DNA from: an uncultured Myxococcales bacterium
GTDB lineage: Bacteria > Myxococcota_A > UBA9042 > DTJE01
Assembly (NCBI GenBank): GCA_903847405.1
Contig: CAINDP010000099.1
Location: 1 to 64,000, forward strand
DNA length: 64,000 bases
Reading direction: 5' to 3'
The notes under the pieces are model-generated. The model was given only the letters and a program-made list of their open reading frames with translations, was not told where the DNA came from and searched no databases. Shown here in pieces: positions 18,026 through 27,221 of the stretch (the stretch's first letter is position 1; each line of letters starts with the position of its first letter). Position numbers and translations under genes: made by a program.

Positions 18026-18736
18026 TCAGCGGCCGAAACCGAACAGCTTCGTCGCCTCGTCCAGTTCCTTGGCCGTGATGCTGCCGACGCGGACGCAGCG
18101 CAGCCGCCCCTGGGGGTCCAGCAGCGCCTGCACGGGGAGCGTGGGGGGATTCGGGACGCCGATGCCGTTGTAGAAGGCGGCCCGCTCGGCCTCCTCGGCC
18201 ACCCAGAGGTAGTCCCCGGGAATCGCAGCGCCTTCGCCGGCCAGGAACTTGCGCAACTGGCGCTCGTCGTCGTCCACCGACAGGAACAGCACGCGCAGCA
18301 GCCCGCCGCCCTCGCGAACCTTCGAGGCCCAGGCGGCGATCTCGGGCATTTCCGCCTTGCAGGGCTTGCACCACGCGGCCCAGACGTTGATCCAGGTCCA
18401 CGGCTTCGCCGACAGCAGGGCCCCCGAGCGGACCTTCTGGCCCTTCGGCAGGCTGAACACGCGGGCGTTCGCCTCGGTGAACATCCGGTCGCACAACGGG
18501 CCCGAAGGCTCGGCCCCCTCGGCCCCGGCGGCCTTGGCCACCTCGGACAGGGACCCCTTTTCGGCCGCAGGTGCAGCCCCGGTGCCGGTCGGACCGGTCG
18601 CCTGGACACGCTCGAGGACCTGGGTCTTGGGAGGCGGAGCCACCGTGGTGATCGGGGTCGGCTTGACCAGCGGCCAGACGAACAGGAACAGGACGCCCAG
18701 GGCCGCGCCGACCAGCAGGAACCCGAAGATCTTCAC
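18026..18736 (-). CDS. TlpA-like membrane-anchored thioredoxin
   Basis: The protein has 236 residues: an N-terminal membrane anchor (2-22), a Pro/Ala linker, then a TlpA/ResA-type thioredoxin domain with active-site WAAWCKPCKAEMPE (Cys123, Cys126) and a cis-Pro region (NPPTLPVQALLDPQG). The domain would face the periplasm and act on disulfides in exported proteins or cytochromes. Translation starts at GTG (18736) with GGAGG upstream. It is the last gene of a three-gene run with the OmpA-like and VKOR genes. Confidence 0.88.
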   Translation of the reverse strand: MKIFGFLLVGAALGVLFLFVWPLVKPTPITTVAPPPKTQVLERVQATGPTGTGAAPAAEKGSLSEVAKAAGAEGAEPSGPLCDRMFTEANARVFSLPKGQKVRSGALLSAKPWTWINVWAAWCKPCKAEMPEIAAWASKVREGGGLLRVLFLSVDDDERQLRKFLAGEGAAIPGDYLWVAEEAERAAFYNGIGVPNPPTLPVQALLDPQGRLRCVRVGSITAKELDEATKLFGFGR

Positions 18737-18767
18737 GAGACCTCCACGGACGGAAGGAGGGGGAGCG

Positions 18768-19505
18768 TCACAGGCGGCAGTCGATCCACGAGATGACGGC
18801 CGAGCGGTTCAGTTCCTTGGACATCTGCAGGTCCTCGGCCTTGGTCCGCTGCTCCTTCTGGCACTCCTCGACCGGACGCGACAGGTTCCAGCTGCAGAAC
18901 TCCTTGTCCAGCTGCGCGTATTCCTCGCCCAGCCACAGGAGGCCCAGCTTCTGGTCCAGTTCCGTGTCCTTGAAGCGCTCCTGCAGGTAGAACAGCACCG
19001 AGTTCGCACGCTTGTGCGAGTACATGCGGTTCTTTTCCGTGGTGTCGTCCGTCGAGGCGCGGGCGACCACGAAGAAGTAGGAGGCGCCGCGCTGGTCGGC
19101 CCACATCTTTTCCAGCAGCGCCTTCGAGCCGGCGTCCAGTTCGTCCTTTTCCGGGTCGAACAGGATGATGCCCGCGCGCTTGTCCAGGGACTTGAACAGG
19201 GTGTTGAAGTCCGCGTCGCTGATCTGGGCCACGTTCCGCAGCTCGTTCGGCTGGCAGCCGCGACGGCCGCCCCCGATCAGGCCGCAGTTCGTCAGCACCC
19301 GGCGCAGGACCGTCTTCAACTCGTCCGTGCAGTAGGCCACTTCGGCCTTCGACGCAATCAGCGGCGCGGGCTTCTTCTGGCCTTCCAGGGACTCGCCCGT
19401 TTCCAGGCGGTGGGCCGCGGCCTGGACCATCGAGCGGGTGCCCGTGCCCAGCGCCACCAGCAGAACGATCATCACAACGGCATTGAGGATCCAGGCGATC
19501 TTCAT
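18768..19505 (-). CDS. Membrane-anchored protein with OmpA-like domain
   Basis: The protein has 245 residues: one N-terminal membrane segment (4-24), then a periplasmic region. Residues about 110-180 resemble an OmpA peptidoglycan-binding domain (GIILFDPEKDELDAGSKALL, then ARASTDDTTEKNRMYSHKRANSVLFYL), though the match is imperfect. About seven Cys residues lie in the periplasmic part (CTDE, NCG, GCQ, FCSW, ECQ, DCRL), which suits a substrate or partner of the flanking thiol enzymes. GGAGG stands 6 bases before the ATG, and 12 bases separate it from the VKOR gene. Confidence 0.7.
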   Translation of the reverse strand: MKIAWILNAVVMIVLLVALGTGTRSMVQAAAHRLETGESLEGQKKPAPLIASKAEVAYCTDELKTVLRRVLTNCGLIGGGRRGCQPNELRNVAQISDADFNTLFKSLDKRAGIILFDPEKDELDAGSKALLEKMWADQRGASYFFVVARASTDDTTEKNRMYSHKRANSVLFYLQERFKDTELDQKLGLLWLGEEYAQLDKEFCSWNLSRPVEECQKEQRTKAEDLQMSKELNRSAVISWIDCRL

Positions 19506-19517
19506 GGGAGTCCTCCC

Positions 19518-20756
19518 CTACTTCGTGCCCAGGAGCCGGGTCATGGCGTAGTCGAGGCCCAGGTCGGTGTCCTCGTCACACAGCCGCGCGCCATTGACGT
19601 AGAGCTGCGGCGTCAGCACCGGCAGGCTCTGGTCCACGGCCCAGTTCAACGTCTTGTTCAGCGCGATCTTCGTGTCGGGCGAATCCAGGCAGTCCTTGAC
19701 CTGCGGATACGCCTTCAGGACCGCATCCCGGATGCGGGCGGACGGGTTGTCCGCCTTGTCCTTCGGCCGGAAGTCCTTCTGGTTCGCGTACGACCAATCG
19801 AGGATCTCGCCGGCCTTGTCCTTCGCGCAGATCATCGCCTTGGCCAGCACGCAGGCGCCGGGGTGCATGGAGTCGGTCATCATCCAGTTGCACTCGGCAT
19901 CCAGCGGCAGGATGGCGACCTTGAAGCTCATCTTGGACGCGAAGGGCGCGTCCTGGATGCGCTTGTGGAACGCCGCGCACGCCGGGCAGAGCGGATCCAC
20001 GACCAGGATCGATTCGGTCCCGGCCTGGGCGGCCGGCTTCCCGATCGGGATCAGCACGTTGTTCTTGTCTTCCTTGCTCTTCAGCGTGCCGCACTCGCTG
20101 ATGTACTTCGTGTAGTCCGGCACGGTCTTCAGGAACAGGCCGACGGGCAGCAGCGTGGCCAGGCCCATCTCGGCCAGCACCACCAGGATCGCGATGATGT
20201 TCGCGGTGCCGCTGGGCTTGTCGCCGGCCTCGGCCGAGCGGCGCCGGTCGCCGATGGACGACACGAACACCAGCGCGGCGCCCAGGGCCAGGATGCCCGA
20301 GGCGATGTAGGTGCCGACGCAGGTCTTGCAGAACTCGTGCAGCTTGCTGACCGAGATGCTGAAGAAGGCCAGCGAGGCCGCGACGGCCGCGATCGCCACC
20401 AGCAGCAGGCCGATGTTCACCGCGAGGTGATGGCCCTTACGGCTGACGATGCCCCACAGCGACAGGGCCAGGCCGAAGCCGAACAGCCCCACGGCGAACA
20501 GGGACCACGGCACGCCGCCCCAGTACCGATCCCGCCAGAACGAGGAATACGGCGAGAACATCGCGACCTTGCACCCTTCGGCGCCCTGCTCCAGCATGGT
20601 CGTCTCGGTCAGGCCCGGCAGGAGCGAACAACTGACGGGATGCAGTTGGCGATCCAGGTGGGCCACGAAATCCGAGGTCGAATAGCCGGAGTAGAACAGG
20701 CCGAGGGCCGCCCCGACCAGGGCGATTGCGAAGAACAGGTAGGTCTTCTTGCTCAT
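19518..20756 (-). CDS. VKOR-DsbA-like fusion, disulfide-bond generating enzyme
   Basis: The protein has 412 residues. Residues 1-170 form a vitamin K epoxide reductase domain: several membrane helices, loop cysteines (Cys43 and Cys62, with GCKVAMFSPYSSF and GGVPWS) and the active-site CKTC (143-146). A further membrane helix (about 187-209) leads to a DsbA-like thioredoxin domain with CPAC (257-260) and a late cis-Pro region (VLTPQLYVNG). Known of the family: VKOR passes electrons to quinone while the thioredoxin domain oxidises substrates, replacing DsbB and DsbA. It is first in the three-gene operon. A TACAAT on the minus strand (20809-20804) could be the -10 box, but no good -35 fits. Confidence 0.9.
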   Translation of the reverse strand: MSKKTYLFFAIALVGAALGLFYSGYSTSDFVAHLDRQLHPVSCSLLPGLTETTMLEQGAEGCKVAMFSPYSSFWRDRYWGGVPWSLFAVGLFGFGLALSLWGIVSRKGHHLAVNIGLLLVAIAAVAASLAFFSISVSKLHEFCKTCVGTYIASGILALGAALVFVSSIGDRRRSAEAGDKPSGTANIIAILVVLAEMGLATLLPVGLFLKTVPDYTKYISECGTLKSKEDKNNVLIPIGKPAAQAGTESILVVDPLCPACAAFHKRIQDAPFASKMSFKVAILPLDAECNWMMTDSMHPGACVLAKAMICAKDKAGEILDWSYANQKDFRPKDKADNPSARIRDAVLKAYPQVKDCLDSPDTKIALNKTLNWAVDQSLPVLTPQLYVNGARLCDEDTDLGLDYAMTRLLGTK

Positions 20757-20928
20757 GTCTCCCCCATCATCCGCCCAGGGGGGCGGTGGTCGATTCCGGC
20801 GCGATTGTACGTCCGTTCCTGGGAGACGGCGTAGTTTTCAACAATCCCGGCCTCGTAGGCGGTGCGGGAACCGCGAAGGGCGAGGCTGCGAGGGGACTTC
20901 CGAGGTCCGGCCGGATTCCCGGGATGCC

Positions 20929-20957
20929 TTGACGCCCCGCCGGGCATGACCTACCGT
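20929..20957 (+). promoter_or_regulatory. Promoter of the small membrane protein gene
   Basis: TTGACG (20929-20934), 17 bases, TACCGT (20952-20957). Predicted start near 20964, about 23 bases before the ATG at 20987. Confidence 0.55.
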
Positions 20958-20986
20958 CAACCCGAGCAGACACCACGGGGCCTGGG

Positions 20987-21235
20987 ATGTTCGGTTCGGG
21001 CGTGTACGCGGGCTGGATCGTCGTGGACCTGCGGGCCCTCCTGGCCCTGGTCCTGCTGGCCGCGGGGGTTTCCCTGCTGCTGCTGGGCTTGCTGGTGCGC
21101 CGCCGGGCGTGGCACGAGTACGTGACGCTGTTCGTGGCTCTGTCGTCGATCCTGCTGGTGGCGGGGTTCGTGCTGCTGCAGACCGCGCTGAATCACCCGG
21201 TGGTGGTGGAGCGGGACTTCTTCCCCTTGCGGTAG
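20987..21235 (+). CDS. Small two-helix membrane protein
   Basis: The protein has 82 residues and is almost entirely membrane-associated, with helices at about 15-36 and 46-67 separated by a basic loop (VRRRAWHEY). No family is recognised. The promoter just upstream and the uniform GC3 codon use support it as a real gene. Its last 43 bases overlap the 3' end of lnt on the opposite strand. Confidence 0.6.
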   Translation: MFGSGVYAGWIVVDLRALLALVLLAAGVSLLLLGLLVRRRAWHEYVTLFVALSSILLVAGFVLLQTALNHPVVVERDFFPLR

Positions 21236-22788
21236 GCGACCAGCGCGGCGAACAGGGCCGCCACCGTCGCCGCGAAACACGCCCACGCGAAGGCCCTGCC
21301 GACGACGGCGAAGACCGTGCGCTCCGGGTCCGTCGGGACCGGGACCTCCACCACCACGGTCGCGCGCTCGTAGACGCCGGTCTCGCCGACCAGGTCCCCG
21401 GAGGCCCGCACCACGGCGCTGATGCCGGTCATGGTGGCGCGCACGACCGGGCGGCGCAGCTCGACCGCCCGCGGAACCTGGTCCATCAGGTGCTGGCGGG
21501 GCGCCCCCGACGTGCCGAACCACCCGTCGTTGGTCACGTTCAGGATCAGGCCCGCGTCCACCGCCACCACGGCCTCCCGGGTCAACCCGGCCTGGACCGC
21601 CTCGTAGCAGACCGACGGCGCCGCGACGTGGCCCGCGATCGTGAAGGCCCCGAAGGCCTCGCCCTCCCGGAGGTTCCCGACGCCCGGAACGCGGCCCTTC
21701 AGCCAAGGGAACGTGTCGGACAGCGGCATGTACTCGCCGAAGGCCAGCAACAGGCGCTTGTCGTACCGGTTGGCCTCCTCCCCGTCGGGACCCAGCATCA
21801 GCATCGAATTGCGGCCGCGCTCGTCCGGACGCGTGATGGCGCCGAAGACCAGCGGGATGCCGACCTCGCGGACCATTTCCTTCACCAACCGGGCGGCCCG
21901 CACCTGGTACGTCACCGCGCCGGCGCCGGTCGTTGCGACCCACTCGTAGGGGAAGGCCCCCTCGGGCCAGATCACGGCGTCCACGCCCGTCCGATCGGCG
22001 GTCCGGCTCATCGCGATCAACCGATCCACGAGGCCGTCCCGGACCTTCGGGTCCCGGCTGCGGCGCTCGTCGGGCCGGGCGTCGGGCTGCACCAGCAGCA
22101 GGCGCAGGACCGGCGCCGCGGCCTCGTCCTCCCGAACGGACTGCAGCCGCACCGCGCCGTAGGCCAGCCAGGCCGCCAGCAGCACGATCGCGACCCCGCC
22201 GGGAAGAAGGGAGGGGCGCCGCCGGGCCCACAGGTCCCGCAGGGCCAGCGCGATGGCCGTGGACACCGCGACCGTCACGTACGTGGCGCCCTCGATGCCG
22301 GTGACGTCGGCCCCCTGGATCAGCAGAGGCACGCGCCAGTAGGTATTGCCGAGGGTGAACGGGAACAGGTGCGGCCCGACGAAGTCCACGGCCACGACCG
22401 CCGCGGGGGCCAGCAGCACGGCCGCCCAGGCCGGGAGGGGCAGCCGGAGGATCGTCCGCAGCGCCACGGCCATCGCCGCCCCGTTCAGGCCGTAGACGAT
22501 CGCGTAGGCGCCCAGGACCAGCGCCGCAGCCCACGTCGGGAACTGGGCCAGGTTGACGGCGGTCGGGACGATCCAGTGGAAGATGCCGGCCAGCGACACC
22601 GCCCCGGTGATCCACCCGGTCAGCAGCGCGCCGCGAAGCCCCAGGGACGGCACCGCGACCAGCAGGGGCACCAGGGCGATCGGCGCGACGACCCACCAGC
22701 CCAGATCGGGGAAGGGGAGGATGGTGAGGACTCCCGACCCGACGCCCGCGGCGACGATCGGAAGGACGCGGCGCATGAACCTACTCAT
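21193..22788 (-). CDS. lnt: Apolipoprotein N-acyltransferase
   Basis: The 531 residues comprise N-terminal membrane helices (about 1-215) and a C-terminal nitrilase domain. The catalytic triad is visible: Glu276 (WPEGAF), Lys344 (YDKRLLLAFGEYMP) and Cys394 (SVCYEA), at spacings like E. coli Lnt (267/335/387). It transfers the third acyl chain to the N-terminal Cys of lipoproteins at the inner membrane, which fits the several lipoproteins in this window. Its start overlaps the TPR gene by 8 bases, so it is the last gene of the clpX-HIT-TPR-lnt run. Confidence 0.95.
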   Translation of the reverse strand: MSRFMRRVLPIVAAGVGSGVLTILPFPDLGWWVVAPIALVPLLVAVPSLGLRGALLTGWITGAVSLAGIFHWIVPTAVNLAQFPTWAAALVLGAYAIVYGLNGAAMAVALRTILRLPLPAWAAVLLAPAAVVAVDFVGPHLFPFTLGNTYWRVPLLIQGADVTGIEGATYVTVAVSTAIALALRDLWARRRPSLLPGGVAIVLLAAWLAYGAVRLQSVREDEAAAPVLRLLLVQPDARPDERRSRDPKVRDGLVDRLIAMSRTADRTGVDAVIWPEGAFPYEWVATTGAGAVTYQVRAARLVKEMVREVGIPLVFGAITRPDERGRNSMLMLGPDGEEANRYDKRLLLAFGEYMPLSDTFPWLKGRVPGVGNLREGEAFGAFTIAGHVAAPSVCYEAVQAGLTREAVVAVDAGLILNVTNDGWFGTSGAPRQHLMDQVPRAVELRRPVVRATMTGISAVVRASGDLVGETGVYERATVVVEVPVPTDPERTVFAVVGRAFAWACFAATVAALFAALVAYRKGKKSRSTTTG

Positions 22789-23524
22789 CCATCTTGCGCA
22801 GGTGGCCGCAGGCCTGCTTGATCCCGGCCTGGCACGCCTTCTTCAGCTCGACCCGGGCGGCGTCCTTGTCGCCCTTTTCCTTCAGCGCCAGGCCCAGCCC
22901 GAACTGCGCCTCGGTGTAGTCCGGCTTGATGGCCAGCGCCTTGCGGTAGTTGTCGGCGGCGCCGGCGTATTCCTTCTTGCGCCACAGGATGCCGGCGGAC
23001 TTGAACGCCGCCTCGGACGACTTGGGGTTCACCTTCAGGGCGACCTGGAACAGCTTGAGGGCCCCGTCCAGATCGTCCTTTTCGACCGCGATGGCGGCCA
23101 GGCCCATGTGCGAGGAATAGTCCTTCTTGTCGATGGCCAGCGCGGCCTTGAACTCCTTTTCCGCCCGGTCGTAGAAGCGCAGGCGCCGGTACACGTCGCC
23201 CAGGCCGCCGTGGGCAGCCCGGTCCCGCGGGCTCAGCGCCAGCGCCGCCTCGTAGGCCGCCTGGGCCTCGGGCAGCCGGTTCAGCCAGTCGTAGGCATAG
23301 GCCATGTTCAACTGGTACTTGAAGATCTTCGGCTCCAGCACGGCGGCCTTCTGGAAGCGGGACAGCGCCTCGGCCAGTTTCCCGTCGTCTCCCGACTTCC
23401 GGGACTCCTCGCCCAGCTTCACGCCTTCCTTGTAGAACCCTTCCGACACGCCCGACTGCGCCCGGACCGCCGGCGCGGCGCCCAGGACCACGACCGCCGC
23501 CACAATTGCCACCCGACGGATCAT
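22781..23524 (-). CDS. Exported TPR-repeat protein
   Basis: The protein has 247 residues: a cleavable signal peptide (MIRRVAIVAAVVVLGAAPAVRAQ) and then about five tetratricopeptide repeats, for example AEKEFKAALAIDKKDYSSHMG and ALKLFQVALKVNPKSSEAAF. TPR proteins scaffold other proteins; no partner can be named. The ATG at 23524 shares one base with the stop of the HIT gene. Longer in-frame starts would run through the HIT gene and are rejected. Confidence 0.85.
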   Translation of the reverse strand: MIRRVAIVAAVVVLGAAPAVRAQSGVSEGFYKEGVKLGEESRKSGDDGKLAEALSRFQKAAVLEPKIFKYQLNMAYAYDWLNRLPEAQAAYEAALALSPRDRAAHGGLGDVYRRLRFYDRAEKEFKAALAIDKKDYSSHMGLAAIAVEKDDLDGALKLFQVALKVNPKSSEAAFKSAGILWRKKEYAGAADNYRKALAIKPDYTEAQFGLGLALKEKGDKDAARVELKKACQAGIKQACGHLRKMDE

Positions 23525-24027
23525 CACCGTACCTCCTCGACTGCGTCCAGGGCCGCGAATGCCGCGACCAGGCGCCCGTGCGTCACTTCCAGCGCCTCGG
23601 GAATCACCCGTGTTTCGCCCAGAACGGGCACGAAATTGTTGTCGCCGGTCCACCGGGGCACCACGTGCATGTGGCAGTGGTCCGCGATGCCGGCGCCCGC
23701 CGCCCGCCCGACGTTCATGCCGATGTTGAACCCTTGCGGGTGGTAGGTCGCTTCCAGGGCCCGCACCGCCCGCTGCACCAGGTCGCCGATCTCGGCCCAT
23801 TCCGCGGGTTCCAGATCGACCGGCGTCGCGACGTGGCGATAGGGGACCACCATCAGGTGGCCCGACGTGTAGGGGAAGCGGTTCAGGATCACGAAGGCCC
23901 GCAGGCCCAGGTGGACCGTGAGGGTCTCGGCCGACACCCCGCGGCCCGGAAAGTCGCAGAAGATGCAGCCCGCCACGGTTCCCTGGTTCATGTATGCCAT
24001 TCGCCATGGCGCGAAAATCGTCTTCAC
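23524..24027 (-). CDS. HIT family hydrolase/phosphorylase
   Basis: The 167 residues carry the HIT motif HCHMHVVPRW (His117, 119 and 121), the family active site for nucleotidyl transfer. An N-terminal CIFC (21-24) and the MKTIFAPWRM start resemble the Ap4A phosphorylase-like branch that binds zinc. The substrate is probably a dinucleoside polyphosphate or a nucleotide conjugate. It starts 13 bases after the clpX stop and ends in a one-base stop/start overlap with the TPR gene. Confidence 0.9.
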   Translation of the reverse strand: MKTIFAPWRMAYMNQGTVAGCIFCDFPGRGVSAETLTVHLGLRAFVILNRFPYTSGHLMVVPYRHVATPVDLEPAEWAEIGDLVQRAVRALEATYHPQGFNIGMNVGRAAGAGIADHCHMHVVPRWTGDNNFVPVLGETRVIPEALEVTHGRLVAAFAALDAVEEVR

Positions 24028-24040
24028 GCCCCTGATGCCC

Positions 24041-25300
24041 TCAAGCGGACTTGGCGTCCTCTCCCATCACCATGAGGGGGCGCGTGCCCTGCAGCACGGA
24101 CTCCTCGTTGACGACGACTTCCTTCACGTTTTCCTCGCCGGGGACCTCGTACATGACGTCCAGCATCACCCGTTCGAGGATGGACCGCAGGCCGCGGGCG
24201 CCGGAGCCGCGCGTGACCGCCTGGCGGGCGATGGCCCGCAGGGCGCTGTCGGTGAACTGCAGGTCCACGCCGTCCATTTCCAGCATCCACTTGTACTGGC
24301 GGGCCAGGGCGTTCCGCGGTTCGGTCAGGATGCGGACCAGGGCGTCCTCGTCCAGTTCCGACAGGGGGGCGGCGACCGCGAACCGGCCGACGAACTCGGG
24401 GATCAGGCCGAAATGGATCAGGTCCTCGGGCTGGATGTCCCGGAGGATTTCGCCCACGTCCCGCTTGCCGCCGCGGGCAGGCGTGGACCCGAAGCCGATG
24501 GACCCGCCGCGCAGGCGGCCCTCGACGACCTTGTCCAGCCCGACGAAGGCGCCGCCGCAGATGAACAGGATGTCGGTCGTGTCGACCGGGACGTATTCCT
24601 GCTGGGGATGCTTGCGGCCGCCCTTGGGGGGAACGTTCGCGATGGTCCCCTCGAGGATCTTCAGCAGGGCCTGCTGGACGCCCTCGCCGGACACGTCGCG
24701 GGTGATGCTGGGGCTGTCGCCCTTGCGCGCGATCTTGTCGATTTCGTCCACGTAGATGATGCCGCGCTTGCAGGCGTCCACGTCCCAGTCGGCGTTCTGC
24801 AGCAGGGCCAGGATGATGTTCTCGACATCCTCGCCCACGTACCCGGCTTCCGTCAGCGACGTGGCGTCCACCATCGCGAACGGCACGCGCAGGATGCGGG
24901 CCAGCGTCTGGGCCAGCAGCGTCTTGCCCGAGCCCGTGGGGCCCATCAGCAGGATGTTGCTCTTCGACAGTTCCACGTCGCCGGGGCGGCGCTTGGTGCG
25001 CGACTCGATGCGCTTGTAGTGGTTGTACACCGCCACGGCCAGCACGCGCTTGGCGTGGTCCTGACCGACGACGTACTCGTCCAGCGTCTTGACGATGTCC
25101 CGGGGCTTCGGCAGGCCGGGGGCGCGCGAGGGCTTGCGCTCACGCTCGGTTTCCGCGGCCATGATGTCGTTGCACAGGGCGACGCACTCGTCGCAGATGT
25201 AGACGTTCGGCCCGGCGATCAACCGCCGGGACTGGCTCTTGGCCTTTCCGCAGAAACTGCAGAACAGCGTGTCGCGCTGGGTATCCTTTCGCTTGTCCAC
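24041..25300 (-). CDS. clpX: ATP-dependent Clp protease ATP-binding subunit ClpX
   Basis: The protein has 419 residues: the N-terminal zinc-binding domain (Cys14, 17, 36 and 39), Walker A GPTGSGKT, Walker [14 protein letters not shown], the pore/RKH region ([11 protein letters not shown]) and sensor-2 [12 protein letters not shown]. It unfolds tagged proteins and feeds them to ClpP. No clpP or tig is adjacent, unlike the common tig-clpP-clpX order; instead it heads the run with HIT, TPR and lnt. Confidence 0.97.
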   Translation of the reverse strand: MDKRKDTQRDTLFCSFCGKAKSQSRRLIAGPNVYICDECVALCNDIMAAETERERKPSRAPGLPKPRDIVKTLDEYVVGQDHAKRVLAVAVYNHYKRIESRTKRRPGDVELSKSNILLMGPTGSGKTLLAQTLARILRVPFAMVDATSLTEAGYVGEDVENIILALLQNADWDVDACKRGIIYVDEIDKIARKGDSPSITRDVSGEGVQQALLKILEGTIANVPPKGGRKHPQQEYVPVDTTDILFICGGAFVGLDKVVEGRLRGGSIGFGSTPARGGKRDVGEILRDIQPEDLIHFGLIPEFVGRFAVAAPLSELDEDALVRILTEPRNALARQYKWMLEMDGVDLQFTDSALRAIARQAVTRGSGARGLRSILERVMLDVMYEVPGEENVKEVVVNEESVLQGTRPLMVMGEDAKSA

Positions 25301-25390
25301 GGGGACCTATCCTCCGACCCGATGCGACCGGGGGTCAACCCGGCACGAGGGACTGCATTGTACCTCCGGAGCGTCCGGGGCGCAAAAGGC

Positions 25391-25876
25391 CTAGCCCGGA
25401 GGGATTGTACCGAAGTGCAGGCAGAGGTCGTTGCCCTCCCAGTAGAAGTCGGGGATCCGGACCGTTTCGGGATAGCCGATCTTCGCGTAGAACGCCCGCG
25501 TCTTGGCGTACTCGGGCAGGCTGGACGTCTCGATCCGGACGATCCGGCCGTCCTCGGCACGAATCCGGCGTTCCATCTCGCGAACCAGCAGCGAACCCAG
25601 GCCCGCCCGCTGGATGTCCGGGTCCACGGCCATCCAGTACAGGTCGTACGACCACTTCGTGAAGGGCGTCAGGCCCCACAGGATGTACCCGGAAAGGCGA
25701 TCGTCGGTGCGCGTGACCGCGATCCGGTAGGTGGTTCCGGGCACCGGGTTCAGGGCCTCGTCGGCCAGTTCCCGCGCGATGTCCACCTCCTCTTCCGTGA
25801 ACACGCCGGTCCGGCGCAGCACCTCCACGATGGGGTCCAGATCCTCGGAGCGGCCGCCGTCGATCGTCGTCGTCAT
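25391..25876 (-). CDS. GNAT family N-acetyltransferase
   Basis: The protein has 161 residues with the acetyl-CoA-binding motif QRAGLGSLLVREMERRI and the C-terminal ARAFYAKIGY-like motif (TRAFYAKIGYPE). Its ATG overlaps the stop of the ATP-grasp gene as ATGA, so the two are translationally coupled and probably act in one pathway. The acceptor substrate is unknown. The 90 bases to clpX hold no obvious signal. Confidence 0.85.
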   Translation of the reverse strand: MTTTIDGGRSEDLDPIVEVLRRTGVFTEEEVDIARELADEALNPVPGTTYRIAVTRTDDRLSGYILWGLTPFTKWSYDLYWMAVDPDIQRAGLGSLLVREMERRIRAEDGRIVRIETSSLPEYAKTRAFYAKIGYPETVRIPDFYWEGNDLCLHFGTIPPG

Positions 25877-26952
25877 GTTGTCGGTCCCCTTTCCAGCGCC
25901 CGTTTCGCCCGTGCCATCGCGAAACCGGCGACACGCGCCACCAGGTCCGGATGCTCGATCCCCTGTCGTTCGGCCTGGCGTGAAATCCCGGTTCCGGGCG
26001 CCAGGTCGGAATTCGGATTCACCTCGATCACCCGGGGCATCCCCTGGGCGTCCAGCCGCATGTCCACGCGGCCGTAGTCCCGCACGCCCATCACGCGGAA
26101 GGCGTTCAGCGCGACGCACAGCACGCGCCGTTCCAGGGCCGGGTCCAGTTCGGCGCGCCGGGACACGGTTCCCGTGAATTCCGGCGAGTCCTCGTCCCAC
26201 TTGGCCTTGTACGTGACGATGTGGGGCACGCCCTCGGGAAACCCGGTGAAGTCGATTTCGGCCGGCCACAGGGTCGTCAGTTCCCGGTCACCGAACACCG
26301 CGACGTTGATTTCCCGTCCCGGCAGGTATTCCTGGAGGATGGCGCCGCCTCCGTAGGTGGCGCACAGGTGGCGAACCCGGCGGGCCAGCGCCTGGGCATC
26401 GTGGACCACCGACCCCTCGTCGATGCCCACCGACCCGTCGGTCCGTCGCGGCTTGACGAAGGCCGGGAACGGAAACGGCCGATCGGCGTTCGTCGCGTCA
26501 CGAACCTCCGAACGCGGCACGGGGACGCCGTTGCGGGCCAGGTGGCGCATGCACAGGCCCTTGTCCAGGCAGGCCCGCAGCACGGCGGCAGGCGACCCGG
26601 TGAACGCCACGCCCTGCCGTTCCAGCAGTGCGGCCACGGCGGGTTCCCACGTTTCCTTGCCCTTGAGGGATTCGATGAGGTTGAAGACCACCGACGGACG
26701 TTCGACGGACAGCATCGTGCGGATGTCGGCAAGGTTCCTGGCCAGGCACAGGCGGGCGTCCGGGTAGCCGCGGGTCCGCAGGCCGTCCCGGATGTCCGTG
26801 GCGGCCTCGATGACCTCCCGGACGTCGGGACGATCGCCGCCGGGAGCCTCCCGGTCGTCGCTGGCCAGAACGACCAGTCGGGAGCCCGTCGGTTCCCTGT
26901 CGAAAACCGCGGTGGAGAAACGTTCACTTTCCGGGAGAGGGGAGGTTTCCAT
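25873..26952 (-). CDS. ATP-grasp ligase, D-alanine-D-alanine ligase-like
   Basis: The protein has 359 residues. ATP-grasp features include FPAFVKPRRTDGSVGI (nucleotide-binding Lys), ILQEYLPGREINVAVFGD and the metal site RVDMRLDAQGMPRVIEVNPN. The fold is that of D-Ala-D-Ala ligase, but the usual N-terminal G-x-S-x-E substrate motif is not evident, so a different amino acid or peptide substrate is likely. I chose the ATG at 26952; a GTG at 27030 would add 26 residues of doubtful coding quality. No strong ribosome-binding site decides the start. It is coupled to the downstream GNAT gene. Confidence 0.8.
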   Translation of the reverse strand: METSPLPESERFSTAVFDREPTGSRLVVLASDDREAPGGDRPDVREVIEAATDIRDGLRTRGYPDARLCLARNLADIRTMLSVERPSVVFNLIESLKGKETWEPAVAALLERQGVAFTGSPAAVLRACLDKGLCMRHLARNGVPVPRSEVRDATNADRPFPFPAFVKPRRTDGSVGIDEGSVVHDAQALARRVRHLCATYGGGAILQEYLPGREINVAVFGDRELTTLWPAEIDFTGFPEGVPHIVTYKAKWDEDSPEFTGTVSRRAELDPALERRVLCVALNAFRVMGVRDYGRVDMRLDAQGMPRVIEVNPNSDLAPGTGISRQAERQGIEHPDLVARVAGFAMARAKRALERGPTT

Positions 26953-27221
26953 CGGTAGACCAACGGTCCGAGGTCCCTTGCAGGACAGACTCTCGACAGG
27001 GGCGTTGTCCGGATTCACTTGTATGTGCACCGACTTGGCAAGGAACCCAACAATGCGACAGCCCCCAGTACCAAGAGAACCACCGGGGTTCTTCTGTCCT
27101 CAGAACTGTCGAAGAAATGTAGCATGGAACATCGACGACCACGGAGGGAGGTTCGTTCTCCGGGTTTCATCGTAGAATCGCCCGCGACCGACGGCCCCAT
27201 GTCCTGGAAGGAGCGTCCACC

